64,000 nucleotides of DNA from Pseudomonas sp. S31. Its GTDB lineage: Bacteria; Pseudomonadota; Gammaproteobacteria; Pseudomonadales; Pseudomonadaceae. The stretch lies in NCBI RefSeq assembly GCF_016648105.1, contig NZ_JACVVE010000007.1, positions 62,001-126,000 of the forward strand, in the 5' to 3' direction. Every line of letters starts with the position of its first letter. Positions within the stretch are counted from its first letter, which is position 1. A program made the position numbers and the translations under genes. The notes beneath the pieces were generated by a model. It searched no databases. It had not been told where the DNA came from and worked only from the letters and a program-made list of their open reading frames with translations. Shown here in pieces: positions 36,081-44,467 of this stretch.

Positions 36081-36911
36081 CTAGCGCGGGACATTCGGCA
36101 GATCGAGGTCCTCGGGCTGGACTTCCTCACCGTCGCTGACCAACAGGGCGAAGTGGATCACGTTCTCCAGTTCCCGGGTGTTGCCTGGCCAGGAATGCGC
36201 CTCCAGTACCTGCTGCGCCGCCTCGCTGATCAGCGGCACGTCACGCTGCAGGCGTACGCTGTAGATACCGACGAAGTACTCTGCCAGCGGCAGGATATCG
36301 CCCGGCCGTTCACGCAGCGGCGGCAGTTCCAGAGCGCCTTCGCGCAGGTACAGGTAGAGCCGCTCGTTGAAGCGGCCGGCACGTACCACCCGCGCCAGGT
36401 CGATGCTGCTCGCGGCCACCAGGCGCACGTCGACAGGCTGTGGTTGCTGGGCGCCGACGCGAGTCACCTCGCGGTTTTCCAGGGCCGCCAGCAACTTGCC
36501 CTGGATGGCCAGGGGCAGGTCGGCGATTTCATCGAGGTAGAGCGTGCCGCCATTGGCCGAGCCGAACCAGCCGGCGCGGCTGCTGGCCGTGCCGCCATAG
36601 GCACCGGCGGTATAGCCGAACAGTTCGGCATCGGCGTAGGTCGGGCTGATGGCCGCGCAGTTGACCGACACGAACAACCCGCCTCGGTCACTGGCCCGGT
36701 GGATCTGCCGTGCCAGCAGCTCCTTGCCGGTGCCGGTCTCACCGCGCACCAGCACCGGCAGCGATTGCGGTGCCAGGCGCTCGAGGGCCTGGCGCAACTG
36801 CTGGGAACGCGGGTCGATGAACACCAGCGCCTTGGCGCGGATGCTCAACGGGCTCTTGTCCAGCTCAGGGAAGGTCAGCAGCGGCTGGCCGAACGGATTG
36901 TGCAACGTCAT
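36081..36911 (-). CDS. Short sigma-54 interacting activator, SfnR-like, no HTH
   Basis: AAA+ enhancer-binding-type protein of 276 residues. Walker A is RGETGTGKELLARQIH near residue 57 and Walker B GGTLYLDEIADLP near residue 117; the sensor motifs and LPPLRERPGDILPLAEYF follow. It lacks an N-terminal receiver or sensor domain and stops at EDLDLPNVPR, before any Fis-type helix-turn-helix. The sigma-54 contact loop reads GYTAGAYGGT in place of GAFTGA. Such short proteins resemble the SfnR group linked to organosulfur use. It lies between metQ-like and RBBP9-type genes on the same strand. Confidence 0.78.
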   Translation of the reverse strand: MTLHNPFGQPLLTFPELDKSPLSIRAKALVFIDPRSQQLRQALERLAPQSLPVLVRGETGTGKELLARQIHRASDRGGLFVSVNCAAISPTYADAELFGYTAGAYGGTASSRAGWFGSANGGTLYLDEIADLPLAIQGKLLAALENREVTRVGAQQPQPVDVRLVAASSIDLARVVRAGRFNERLYLYLREGALELPPLRERPGDILPLAEYFVGIYSVRLQRDVPLISEAAQQVLEAHSWPGNTRELENVIHFALLVSDGEEVQPEDLDLPNVPR

Positions 36912-36975
36912 GACGAACTCCCACCCCAGGCCGCGCAGGGCCGGGTGTCAGGCAAACGGTGAACAGTAGGGACGA

Positions 36976-37557
36976 TCAGGCGCGGCGTAGCACCCGTTGC
37001 TCGACCCGGCTTTGCAGGCGATAGAGGTAGGCGAAGCCCTGTTCCCAGCGCTCGTGCCCGGACTTGACGTTGATGTGCCCGGCGTTGCTCAGCAAGCCTG
37101 CCTCCGCCCCCCAGGCCTGGGCCAGGTACAGCGCACGCGGCACACTCACTGCTGGGTCGTTGTCGGAACTGACAACCTGGCTTGGAAACGGCAACGGCTG
37201 TTGCGGAATCGGCGCGAAGTTGCGCAGGGCCGGCGCGCAGGTTGGCCGTTCGACATCTGCCGGGGCCACCAGCAGGGCTCCACGCACGCGCCGCAGCAGC
37301 GCTGGGCTGGCCTGCTCGGCCCAGTGGGCGACGGTAACGCAGCCCAGGCTATGGGCGATCAGGATCACTGGCGAGCGCTCGGCGGCGATCGCCTGCTCCA
37401 GTGCCTGCACCCAGTCCTGACGTTGCGGGGTCAGCCAATCATGCTGCTCGACCCGAGCGCTATTGGGCAGGGTGCGCTGCCAGTGACTCTGCCAATGGTT
37501 GTCTGGCGATCCTTGCCAGCCCGGCACAATCAGGTAGCGAATCGACTCATTGCGCAT
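36976..37557 (-). CDS. RBBP9/YdeN family alpha/beta hydrolase
   Basis: Cytoplasmic serine hydrolase of 193 residues. It starts MRNESIRYLIVPGWQGSPDNHW, has the nucleophile elbow IAHSLGCVTVAHW near residue 82, an Asp in VSSDNDPAVS and a terminal His in NAGHINVKSGHERW. These identify the RBBP9/YdeN (DUF1234-type) family. Strong ribosome site GGAGG. It heads a possible three-gene unit with the sigma-54 activator and the metQ-like gene. Substrate unknown. Confidence 0.85.
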   Translation of the reverse strand: MRNESIRYLIVPGWQGSPDNHWQSHWQRTLPNSARVEQHDWLTPQRQDWVQALEQAIAAERSPVILIAHSLGCVTVAHWAEQASPALLRRVRGALLVAPADVERPTCAPALRNFAPIPQQPLPFPSQVVSSDNDPAVSVPRALYLAQAWGAEAGLLSNAGHINVKSGHERWEQGFAYLYRLQSRVEQRVLRRA

Positions 37558-37593
37558 GGGGACGCCTCCGTGAAGTTTGCGTGCTTGGCAACC

Positions 37594-37624
37594 AGTATAG
37601 GGGGCGAGTTATATTCGTAAAGGA
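37594..37624 (-). promoter_or_regulatory. Promoter and dyad upstream of the RBBP9-type gene
   Basis: On the minus strand a -10 TATACT (37599-37594) lies about 37 bases before the start codon, with TTTACG 16 bases upstream of it as a poor -35. The -35 sits inside ATTC-CTTTAC-GAAT (37624-37611), a half-site pattern also seen upstream of oscA. It suggests an activator-dependent promoter. Confidence 0.45.
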
Positions 37625-37668
37625 ATAAGAAGCTATTTATTAATAACCATAATTTATTTGGTTTGAGG

Positions 37669-37760
37669 GCCCTTTCGCGGGTAAACCCGCTCCTACAGGT
37701 TCTGCACCATATTCAGGGCGGGCGCAGAACCTGTAGGAGCGGGTTTACCCGCGAAAGGGC
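37669..37760. repeat. Perfect 37-bp inverted REP pair (BIME)
   Basis: Arms 37669-37705 and 37724-37760 are exact reverse complements over 37 bases, with an 18-base centre. GCGGGTTTACCCGC class. With the promoter and terminator beside it this accounts for most of the 300-base gap between the hydrolase and exbD. Confidence 0.95.
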
Positions 37761-37770
37761 TCTAACAGGC

Positions 37771-37809
37771 AAAAAAACGGGGCCAACCCCTGCCAAGAGA
37801 TTTGGCCCC
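37771..37809 (-). terminator. exbD terminator
   Basis: On the minus strand GGGGCCAA pairs with TTGGCCCC and is followed by G and seven T. A rho-independent terminator 47 bases after the exbD stop. Confidence 0.85.
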
Positions 37810-37855
37810 CACGCACATTGCGAGAGTCTTGCCTGAAGTCTGTACCCGCCCGAAC

Positions 37856-38257
<402 letters not shown>

Positions 38258-38258
38258 G

Positions 38259-38978
38259 TCAGGATGCCTCCTTCACCGGCTGGGTGAAGCCGGCCGGAGC
38301 CTTGTGCACGGCCGGGTGCACCAGCACGCGGAAGGCGCTCTTCTGGGCCAGGCTGTAGAAGTCATGGGCGAAGTCGTCGAGGTCGGCCGCAGTCAGCTTG
38401 AGGCGGCGCAGGAAGTAGTTGTAGACCAGCACCGCCGGCACTGCGACGGCGATACCCACACCCGTGGCGACCAACGCCGCGCCGATCGGCCCGGCGACGG
38501 TTTCCAGGCTCGCCGAGCCCGCCGCGCTGATGCCCTTGAGTGCCTCCATGATGCCCCACACGGTGCCAAACAGGCCGATGAACGGCGAGGTGCTGCCGAT
38601 ACTCGCGACCACCGCCAGGCCGGTCTCGAGGGAGCGGCGCTCACGCACGATCTGCTGGCGCAGGGCACGCTCGAGTCGGTCCTGGTGGTTGATGGCGTGG
38701 CTCAGGTCGCTGGCCTGGGTATCGCCGACGGCGATGGCGGCATAGCCGGACTGCGCCACGCGCGCGGCCGGGCCAGGCAGCTCATGGCTGAGCTCGGCGG
38801 CCGAGTCGAGACTCGAGGCGGCCCAGAACTGCTGGTGGAAGCGCTTGTCCTGGTTCTTCAGGCGCACGAACTGCACGATCTTGACCAGGGCCAGGCCCCA
38901 GGTGACGACAGAGAAACCGACCAGCAGCCAGATGACTGCGCTTTCCACGGATTCGAGGGGAGATGCCAACAGGCTCAT
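38259..38978 (-). CDS. exbB: TonB-system transport protein ExbB
   Basis: MotA/TolQ/ExbB proton-channel protein of 239 residues with three membrane helices (SAVIWLLVGFSVVTWGLALV, VVASIGSTSPFIGLFGTVWG, PIGAALVATGVGIAVAVPAV). Together with ExbD it converts proton flow into TonB movement for TonB-dependent outer-membrane receptors. The lack of a long N-terminal periplasmic extension makes it the shorter ExbB form. Confidence 0.92.
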   Translation of the reverse strand: MSLLASPLESVESAVIWLLVGFSVVTWGLALVKIVQFVRLKNQDKRFHQQFWAASSLDSAAELSHELPGPAARVAQSGYAAIAVGDTQASDLSHAINHQDRLERALRQQIVRERRSLETGLAVVASIGSTSPFIGLFGTVWGIMEALKGISAAGSASLETVAGPIGAALVATGVGIAVAVPAVLVYNYFLRRLKLTAADLDDFAHDFYSLAQKSAFRVLVHPAVHKAPAGFTQPVKEAS

Positions 38979-39020
38979 GATGATGTCTTCCTATGTTCGG
39001 GCAAAAATGTTCGGGCGAAA

Positions 39021-39818
39021 TTAACGAAGCTTGAAATCGATCGGCACGCTGACCCAGCCGGCCTGGGGCACGTCGCCTTGTTTGGCGGGCACGAAGCTCC
39101 AGCGCTTGACCGCCGCCAGTGCGGCGGCATCGAGGGCGTCGCGGCCGCTGCTTTTCTGAATCTGGATCTGCCCCGGCTTGCCGCTGGGCAGCACCTCGAC
39201 ACGCAGCAGCACGGTGCCTTCCCAGCCGCGGCGCTGGGCCATCTGCGGATACTCCGGCGCCGGGTTCTTCAGGTACGCGGCGTTGGCCGATGGCGGTGTG
39301 ACCGGGGCCGGGGCCGGAGGCGCAGGGGGAGCCGGGGCGGCCACCGGTGCTGGTGCTGGCGGCGGCGCCTCGACCGGCTTGGGCTGCGGTTTGGGCGGCT
39401 GCTTGACGACCGGCTTGGGCACTGGCTTTGGTTTCGGCTTGGGCTTGGCGGCCAGCTCGTCGACCACCGGCGGCGGCGGGGTCTCGACCACCGGGGGTGC
39501 CGGAGCGGGTGGCGGTGGCTCCACCACCGGCGGCGCGGGCGCGGCGAACTCGATGGTCATGGGCGGAACCTGTGGTGGCACCACTGGCAGCTCAGGCGTC
39601 GGCGCCTGGCTGATCCAGTAGGCAGCGGCACCGTGCAGGGCCAGCACCAGCAGGCCCAATGCCAGCTTGTCGCGGCGCTTGAGGCCGCTGACCGGGGTTC
39701 GCTGCAGGCGCAGTTGGCCCAGCGGCAGGCGTAGCGTGCGTCCGAGGTCGACCAGATCACCCGGCGACGGATGCCACGGCTGGTCATAGGCCCTGACGGC
39801 CGACTGGACATTACCCAT
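39021..39818 (-). CDS. tonB: Energy-transducing protein TonB
   Basis: TonB of 265 residues. A cytoplasmic part of about 50 residues precedes the membrane helix (residues 52-70, LALGLLVLALHGAAAYWIS). A Pro/Lys-rich spacer covers residues 75-180, including repeated PKPKPKPVPKPV-type runs. The C-terminal domain (PEYPQMAQRRGWEGTVLLRV and FVPAKQGDVPQAGWVSVPI) contacts TonB boxes of receptors. It is first in its operon, unlike the exbB-exbD-tonB order common elsewhere. No clear Fur box is seen upstream. Confidence 0.93.
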   Translation of the reverse strand: MGNVQSAVRAYDQPWHPSPGDLVDLGRTLRLPLGQLRLQRTPVSGLKRRDKLALGLLVLALHGAAAYWISQAPTPELPVVPPQVPPMTIEFAAPAPPVVEPPPPAPAPPVVETPPPPVVDELAAKPKPKPKPVPKPVVKQPPKPQPKPVEAPPPAPAPVAAPAPPAPPAPAPVTPPSANAAYLKNPAPEYPQMAQRRGWEGTVLLRVEVLPSGKPGQIQIQKSSGRDALDAAALAAVKRWSFVPAKQGDVPQAGWVSVPIDFKLR

Positions 39819-40119
39819 TGATCAAACTCCTGGGGTCTCGATTCAGGTATGTGGCTGAATCATCGGGCGCAGGGGCTTATCTCTGAAAGTAATGTTTAAT
39901 AGTAAAGCTATACCTTTTGGAAATATAAAAAATGCTTGATTGGCTCTAGCCCGCGGGTTTCGCGGCGTGTGGCGGCATGGTGCCGGAGCGATGCTTTGTC
40001 GGCATATGAAATATAGGCGCAAGGCATCGACTTGCCGCAACGGCGCAGAAGCCCCAGCGGTTTCCCAGGCAAAAAAAAGCCCGGGACCATGCCCGGGCTC
40101 TTCGATCAACAGCGACGCC
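39819..40119. other. AT-rich intergenic region upstream of tonB
   Basis: About 300 bases between tonB and cysA. Bases 39885-39945 are strongly AT-rich and probably hold the tonB promoter, but I cannot fix hexamers or a Fur box. The cysA terminator is at 40071-40100. No gene seen. Confidence 0.6.
40071..40100 (-). terminator. cysA terminator
   Basis: On the minus strand AGCCCGGGC - ATGGT - CCCGGGCT followed by eight T, 20 bases after the cysA stop. It closes the sulfate-uptake operon. Confidence 0.92.
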
Positions 40120-41109
40120 TCAGATATCCGCCACCTTCTGCCACACCTTCGGCCGGAAGAACAACGTCTCGCCACGCGCCAGCCCGGTCAGGCTGTCATG
40201 GTCCTTGACCACCTCTGCCTCGATCAGGTCGCTCTGGCCTTCCACTTTCAACGTCACCCGCGTGGTCGCGCCCAGTGGCCGGATATCACGCACCTCGGCG
40301 GCATGGTGCCCCTCGGTCTCATGCCGCGACAGCGACACCTCGTGCGGGCGGAACAGCACATGATGCCCCTCGCTCAGGGCCAGGCGGTTGGAGTCGCCGA
40401 GGAAGTGGTAGACGAAGTCGTTGGCCGGCTGCTCGTAGACCTCGCCCGGCGAGCCGATCTGTTCGATCACGCCCTTGTTCATCACCACGATGCGGTCGGC
40501 CACCTCCATGGCTTCTTCCTGGTCGTGGGTGACGAACACCGAGGTCAGGTTGATGTCCTCGTGCAGGCGCGCCAACCAGCGCCGCAGCTCCTTGCGCACC
40601 TTGGCGTCGAGGGCGCCGAAAGGCTCGTCGAGCAGCAGCACCTTGGGCTCCACCGCCAGGGCCCGGGCCAGCGCGATACGCTGGCGCTGGCCACCGGACA
40701 GCTGCTCGGGGTAACGGTCCGACAACCAGTCCAGCTGCACCATGTTCAGCAACTCGTGCACCTTCTCGGCGATCTTGCTCTCGCTCGGGCGCTCGCCCTT
40801 GGGCTTCATGCGCAGGCCGAAGGCGACGTTGTCGAACACGCTCATGTGGCGGAACAGCGCATAGTGCTGGAACACGAAGCCGACGTTGCGATCACGCACG
40901 TCATGCCCGGACACGTCCTCGCCATGGAACACGATATTGCCGGTGTCCGGCGTCTCCAGGCCGGCGATGATGCGCAGCAGGGTGGTCTTGCCGCAGCCGG
41001 ACGGGCCCAGCAGGGCCACCAGCTCACCGCTGTTGATATCCAGGTTGATGTTGTCCAGGGCCTGGAAGCTGTTGAAGCGCTTGCTGACGTTACGAACTTC
41101 GATCGACAT
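40120..41109 (-). CDS. cysA: Sulfate/thiosulfate ABC transporter ATP-binding protein CysA
   Basis: ATPase of 329 residues for sulfate and thiosulfate import. It opens [24 protein letters not shown], with Walker [10 protein letters not shown] near residue 36, the signature LSGGQRQR near residue 134, Walker [16 protein letters not shown] and a C-terminal TOBE region ([14 protein letters not shown]). Ribosome site GGAGGA. It starts three bases after the cysW stop. Confidence 0.95.
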   Translation of the reverse strand: MSIEVRNVSKRFNSFQALDNINLDINSGELVALLGPSGCGKTTLLRIIAGLETPDTGNIVFHGEDVSGHDVRDRNVGFVFQHYALFRHMSVFDNVAFGLRMKPKGERPSESKIAEKVHELLNMVQLDWLSDRYPEQLSGGQRQRIALARALAVEPKVLLLDEPFGALDAKVRKELRRWLARLHEDINLTSVFVTHDQEEAMEVADRIVVMNKGVIEQIGSPGEVYEQPANDFVYHFLGDSNRLALSEGHHVLFRPHEVSLSRHETEGHHAAEVRDIRPLGATTRVTLKVEGQSDLIEAEVVKDHDSLTGLARGETLFFRPKVWQKVADI

Positions 41110-41112
41110 GAA

Positions 41113-41985
41113 TTATTCCTCCGCTGCGCTGTGGCGCAGGCGGTTAATACGGTTCTCGCTCCACTGCTTGAGCAGCAGGATGAAGAGCGCCAGGATCAGC
41201 AACAGGCTGGCCACGCTGAAGGCCGCGACATGGTTGTACTCGTTGTAGAGGATCTCCACGTGCAACGGCAAGGTGTTGGTCACCCCGCGAATGTGGCCCG
41301 AGACCACCGACACGGCACCGAACTCACCCATGGCCCGGGCGGTGCACAGCACCACGCCATAGATCAGGCCCCATTTGATGTTCGGCAGGGTGACGTGCCA
41401 GAACATCTGCCAACCGTTGGCGCCGAGCAGGCGCGCGGCTTCTTCCTCCTGGGTGCCCTGCTCCTGCATCAGCGGGATCAGTTCGCGGGCGACGAAGGGC
41501 ACAGTGACGAAGATGGTGGCCAGGACGATGCCGGGCAGGGCGAACACGATCTGGATGTCATGGTCCTGCAGCCAAGGCCCGAACAGGCCCTGGGCGCCGA
41601 ACATCAGCACATAGACCAGGCCAGCGATCACCGGCGACACCGAGAACGGCAGGTCGATCAGCGTGACCAGCACGCTCTTGCCGGGGAAGGTGTACTTGCT
41701 CACGCACCAGGCGGCGCTGACGCCGAACACCAGGTTCAGCGGCACCGAGATGACCACGGCCAGCAGGGTCAGCTTCAGCGCCGAGATGGCATCGGGCTCG
41801 AAGATCGCTTCGAAGAAGGTACCGAAGCCGTTCTTCAGGGCCTGCGACACCACGATCACCAGCGGCAGCAGCAGGAACAAGGCGAAGACCAACCAGCCAA
41901 GGCCGATCAGGATACGCCGCGACGTGGCGCTGCCTCGCCGGGCGGCATTGGCGGCAGCGGTGGCGCTCAGGGACGAACTGGACAT
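41113..41985 (-). CDS. cysW: Sulfate ABC transporter permease CysW
   Basis: Inner-membrane permease of 290 residues with about six helices and the EAA loop [24 protein letters not shown] 41985 is chosen because AAGGAGG sits at ideal spacing; a TTG at 42000 in the same frame would overlap cysT. CysW pairs with CysT to form the channel. Features such as [18 protein letters not shown] are characteristic of the family. Confidence 0.95.
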   Translation of the reverse strand: MSSSSLSATAAANAARRGSATSRRILIGLGWLVFALFLLLPLVIVVSQALKNGFGTFFEAIFEPDAISALKLTLLAVVISVPLNLVFGVSAAWCVSKYTFPGKSVLVTLIDLPFSVSPVIAGLVYVLMFGAQGLFGPWLQDHDIQIVFALPGIVLATIFVTVPFVARELIPLMQEQGTQEEEAARLLGANGWQMFWHVTLPNIKWGLIYGVVLCTARAMGEFGAVSVVSGHIRGVTNTLPLHVEILYNEYNHVAAFSVASLLLILALFILLLKQWSENRINRLRHSAAEE

Positions 41986-41996
41986 GCCGGCCTCCT

Positions 41997-42815
41997 TCAA
42001 GGGGTTTCGATGCGGCGCTGCAGCAGGTTGATCAGCAGCAGCAGGATGAAGGAAACCACCAGCATCAGCACGCCGATGGCGGTCGCGCCGGTGTAGTCAT
42101 ACTGGTCGAGCTTGACCATGATCAGCAGCGGCAGGATCTCGGTCTTCATCGGCATGTTGCCGGCAATGAAGATCACCGAGCCATACTCGCCCACACCCCG
42201 GGCGAAGGCCAGGGCGAAGCCGGTCAACCAGGCCGGCAGCAACGCTGGCGCCAGCACATGGCGGAACACCTGTAGCGGCTTGGCGCCCAGGCAGGCGGCG
42301 GCCTCCTCGACCTCACGCGGGATATCCGCGAGCACCGGTTGCACGGTGCGCACCACGAACGGCAAGGTGACGAAGGTCAGCGCCAGGGTGATGCCAAGCG
42401 GTGTATAGGCAATCTTGAAGCCCAGGTCGGTGGCGAACTGGCCGACCCAGCCTGCGGGGGCGTAAAGGGCGGTCAAGGCGATACCGGCCACGGCGGTGGG
42501 CAAGGCGAATGGCAGGTCGATCATCGCGTCGATGATCTTGCGCCCGGGGAAGGTGTAGCGCACCAGCACCCAGGCCAGCAGGGTACCGATCACGCCATTG
42601 ATGATGGCGGCGAACAGGGCGGTGCCGAAACTCAGCTTGAGCGCGGCGAGTACTCGCGGCGCACTGACGATGTTCCAGAACTGCTCGAACGTCAGCTGGG
42701 AGGCATGGATGAACATGGCAGCCAGTGGTATCAGCACGATCAGGCTGAGGTACACCAAGGTGTAGCCCAGCGTCAGCCCGAAGCCGGGTATGACGGGGGA
42801 AATGCGGCGTGACAT
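41997..42815 (-). CDS. cysT: Sulfate ABC transporter permease CysT
   Basis: Permease of 272 residues beginning [20 protein letters not shown] at ATG 42815. The frame is open upstream to 43073, but that part reads through REP sequence and is not coding. Membrane helices and the loop [17 protein letters not shown] are typical of CysT/CysU, and [16 protein letters not shown] matches the family. It is separated from sbp by a REP pair, so relative transcript levels may differ. Confidence 0.95.
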   Translation of the reverse strand: MSRRISPVIPGFGLTLGYTLVYLSLIVLIPLAAMFIHASQLTFEQFWNIVSAPRVLAALKLSFGTALFAAIINGVIGTLLAWVLVRYTFPGRKIIDAMIDLPFALPTAVAGIALTALYAPAGWVGQFATDLGFKIAYTPLGITLALTFVTLPFVVRTVQPVLADIPREVEEAAACLGAKPLQVFRHVLAPALLPAWLTGFALAFARGVGEYGSVIFIAGNMPMKTEILPLLIMVKLDQYDYTGATAIGVLMLVVSFILLLLINLLQRRIETP

Positions 42816-42895
42816 AGAAATCCCTGGTTGAACGCACGAGGCCCGGCGTAGGTGCCGGGCCGGTGCAGGCTTCTGAATCCTGGGGCTGCCTTGCA

Positions 42896-42970
42896 GCCCT
42901 TCGCGGCACAAGGCCGCTCCTACAGATGATCGCGTATCTCTTGTAGGAGCGGCCTTGTGCCGCGAAGGGC
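42896..42970. repeat. Inverted REP pair between sbp and cysT
   Basis: Arms 42896-42924 and 42942-42970 are reverse complements (GCGGCACAAGGCCGC class). Located inside an apparent operon, this could stabilise the upstream sbp message. Confidence 0.9.
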
Positions 42971-42999
42971 CGCAGAGCGGCCCCGCTTTTCCTTGGTGC

Positions 43000-44007
43000 T
43001 TACTGTGCCTGATAGATCTGGTCGAACACACCGCCATCATTGAAGAACTTAGGCTGTGCAGTTTTCCAGCCACCGAAGTCCTTGTCGATGGTCACCAGGT
43101 CCAGTTTCGGGAACTGCTTGCCGAACTCGGCAGCGACCTTCTCGTCCCGTGGTCGATAGAAGTTCTCGGCGGCGATCTTCTGGCCAGCCGGGCTGTACAG
43201 GTGCTTGAGGTACTCGGTGGCGATCTCGGTATTGCCTTTCTTCTCGGCGTTCTTGTCGACCACCGCGACCGGCGGCTCGGCCAGGATCGACAGCGAAGGC
43301 ACGACGATGTCGAACTTGTCGGCGCCACCGTCTTCCTTCAGCGCCAGGAAGGCCTCGTTTTCCCAGGCCAGCAGCACGTCGCCCTGGCCATTGTTGACGA
43401 AGGTGATGGTCGAGCCGCGGGCACCGGTATCGAGCACCGGTACGTGCTTGAACAGCTCCTTGACGTATTCCTTGGCCTTGTCTTCGCTGCCACCGGTCTT
43501 CAGGCCGTAGGCCCAGGCGGCGAGGAAGTTCCAGCGGGCGCCGCCGGAGGTTTTCGGGTTGGGGGTGATGACCGAGACGTCCTTCTTGACCAGGTCGCCC
43601 CAGTCCTTGATGCCTTTCGGGTTGCCCTTGCGCACCAGGAACACGATGGTCGAGGTATACGGGGTGCTGGCGTCCGGCAGGCGGCTCTGCCAGTTCTCAG
43701 GCAGGGTCTTGCCGAGCTTGGCGATTTCGTCGATGTCACCGGCCAGGGCCAGGGTCACGACATCGGCGCGCAGGCCGTCGATGACGGCGCGGCCTTGCTT
43801 GCCCGAGCCACCGTGGGACTGCTGGATCTTCACCTTGTCGTCCGGGTGGGACTGCTGCCAGTGCTTGATGAATTCGGCGTTGTACTGCTGGTACAGCTCA
43901 CGGGTCGGGTCATAGGACACGTTCAGCAGTTCGTAGTCCTTGGCGATGGCGGAACCGGCAAAAACCGCACTGGCCAAGGCGGCAAGCGCATAACGGCGGA
44001 TGGACAT
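43000..44007 (-). CDS. sbp: Sulfate-binding protein
   Basis: Periplasmic sulfate-binding protein of 335 residues. The signal peptide ends FAGSAIAKD near residue 22, and the mature chain begins [19 protein letters not shown]. Further family segments are [19 protein letters not shown], which supplies sulfate ligands, and [19 protein letters not shown] 44007 has GGGAGC upstream; ATG 44028 would add seven residues. It follows oscA by 48 bases, the order seen in P. aeruginosa (oscA-sbp-cysT-cysW-cysA). Confidence 0.94.
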   Translation of the reverse strand: MSIRRYALAALASAVFAGSAIAKDYELLNVSYDPTRELYQQYNAEFIKHWQQSHPDDKVKIQQSHGGSGKQGRAVIDGLRADVVTLALAGDIDEIAKLGKTLPENWQSRLPDASTPYTSTIVFLVRKGNPKGIKDWGDLVKKDVSVITPNPKTSGGARWNFLAAWAYGLKTGGSEDKAKEYVKELFKHVPVLDTGARGSTITFVNNGQGDVLLAWENEAFLALKEDGGADKFDIVVPSLSILAEPPVAVVDKNAEKKGNTEIATEYLKHLYSPAGQKIAAENFYRPRDEKVAAEFGKQFPKLDLVTIDKDFGGWKTAQPKFFNDGGVFDQIYQAQ

Positions 44008-44055
44008 GGTGAAGCTCCCGATTGGCATTTTTCTAGTTTTGGATGTGGCGCGGAA

Positions 44056-44238
44056 TCAGCCGGACTTGTTGCCGGGCTGTTGCAGACGGAATTTCTCCTT
44101 GCGCTCGATCTGCACGACCTGAGCGTTATGCACCGTGATCTCCACCGCACCGAAGCGCAGATCGCGCAGCGCGCTCTGGATTTCACGCAGAATGGTGGCT
44201 TCGTCCTGACCGTCGATGCTGCGCAGAGATGCACTCAT
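44056..44238 (-). CDS. oscA: Sulfur-starvation small protein OscA
   Basis: Protein of 60 residues of the YezD/DUF2292 family. It reads MSASLRSIDGQDEATILREI then a short beta-hairpin (FGAVEITVHNAQVVQIERKE). OscA is induced by sulfur limitation and in P. corrugata is needed for growth on organosulfur sources and chromate tolerance. ATG 44238 is used, with AGGAGAACG just upstream. It heads the sulfate transport cluster. Confidence 0.9.
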   Translation of the reverse strand: MSASLRSIDGQDEATILREIQSALRDLRFGAVEITVHNAQVVQIERKEKFRLQQPGNKSG

Positions 44239-44325
44239 GCTCGTTCTCCTGTGAGTAAGGGTGCCGGGCAGAAGTTTGAAGGGGGTTTGCGCCTGGCTTG
44301 AGGGCAATAGTAGTGAGGTGGGATT

Positions 44326-44350
44326 ATTCTTAAAAATACTGTTTAAGAAT
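44326..44350. promoter_or_regulatory. 9-bp inverted repeat upstream of oscA
   Basis: ATTCTTAAA (44326-44334) and TTTAAGAAT (44342-44350) with a 7-base spacer, about 90 bases before oscA. Position and AT content suit a LysR-type activator such as CysB. The protein is inferred. Confidence 0.5.
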
Positions 44351-44377
44351 TTTTATATAACCAAAAATAAAACAGAT

Positions 44378-44454
44378 CCTGTAGGAGCGGGGTTTACCCG
44401 CGAATGCGATGGTGTGGTCACCGACGCATTCGCGGGTAAACCCGCTCCTACAGG
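44378..44454. repeat. Inverted REP pair (BIME)
   Basis: Units 44378-44408 and 44425-44454, GCGGGTTTACCCGC class; the left arm carries one extra G. It lies between the RND permease stop and the oscA promoter. Confidence 0.9.
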
Positions 44455-44467
44455 GGGTGTGCCGGAT

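Noticed and set aside
39819..40000. A Fur box upstream of tonB
   Set aside because: The region is AT-rich, but I could not align a 19-bp GATAAT-type dyad, so no iron control is claimed.
39940..42096. A 718-codon open frame opposite cysA and cysW
   Set aside because: Antisense of the sulfate transporter genes; begins in the AT-rich tonB upstream region and crosses a terminator.
42816..43073. N-terminal extension of CysT upstream of ATG 42815
   Set aside because: The extension translates REP sequence and lacks any CysT similarity; CysT of normal length starts at 42815.
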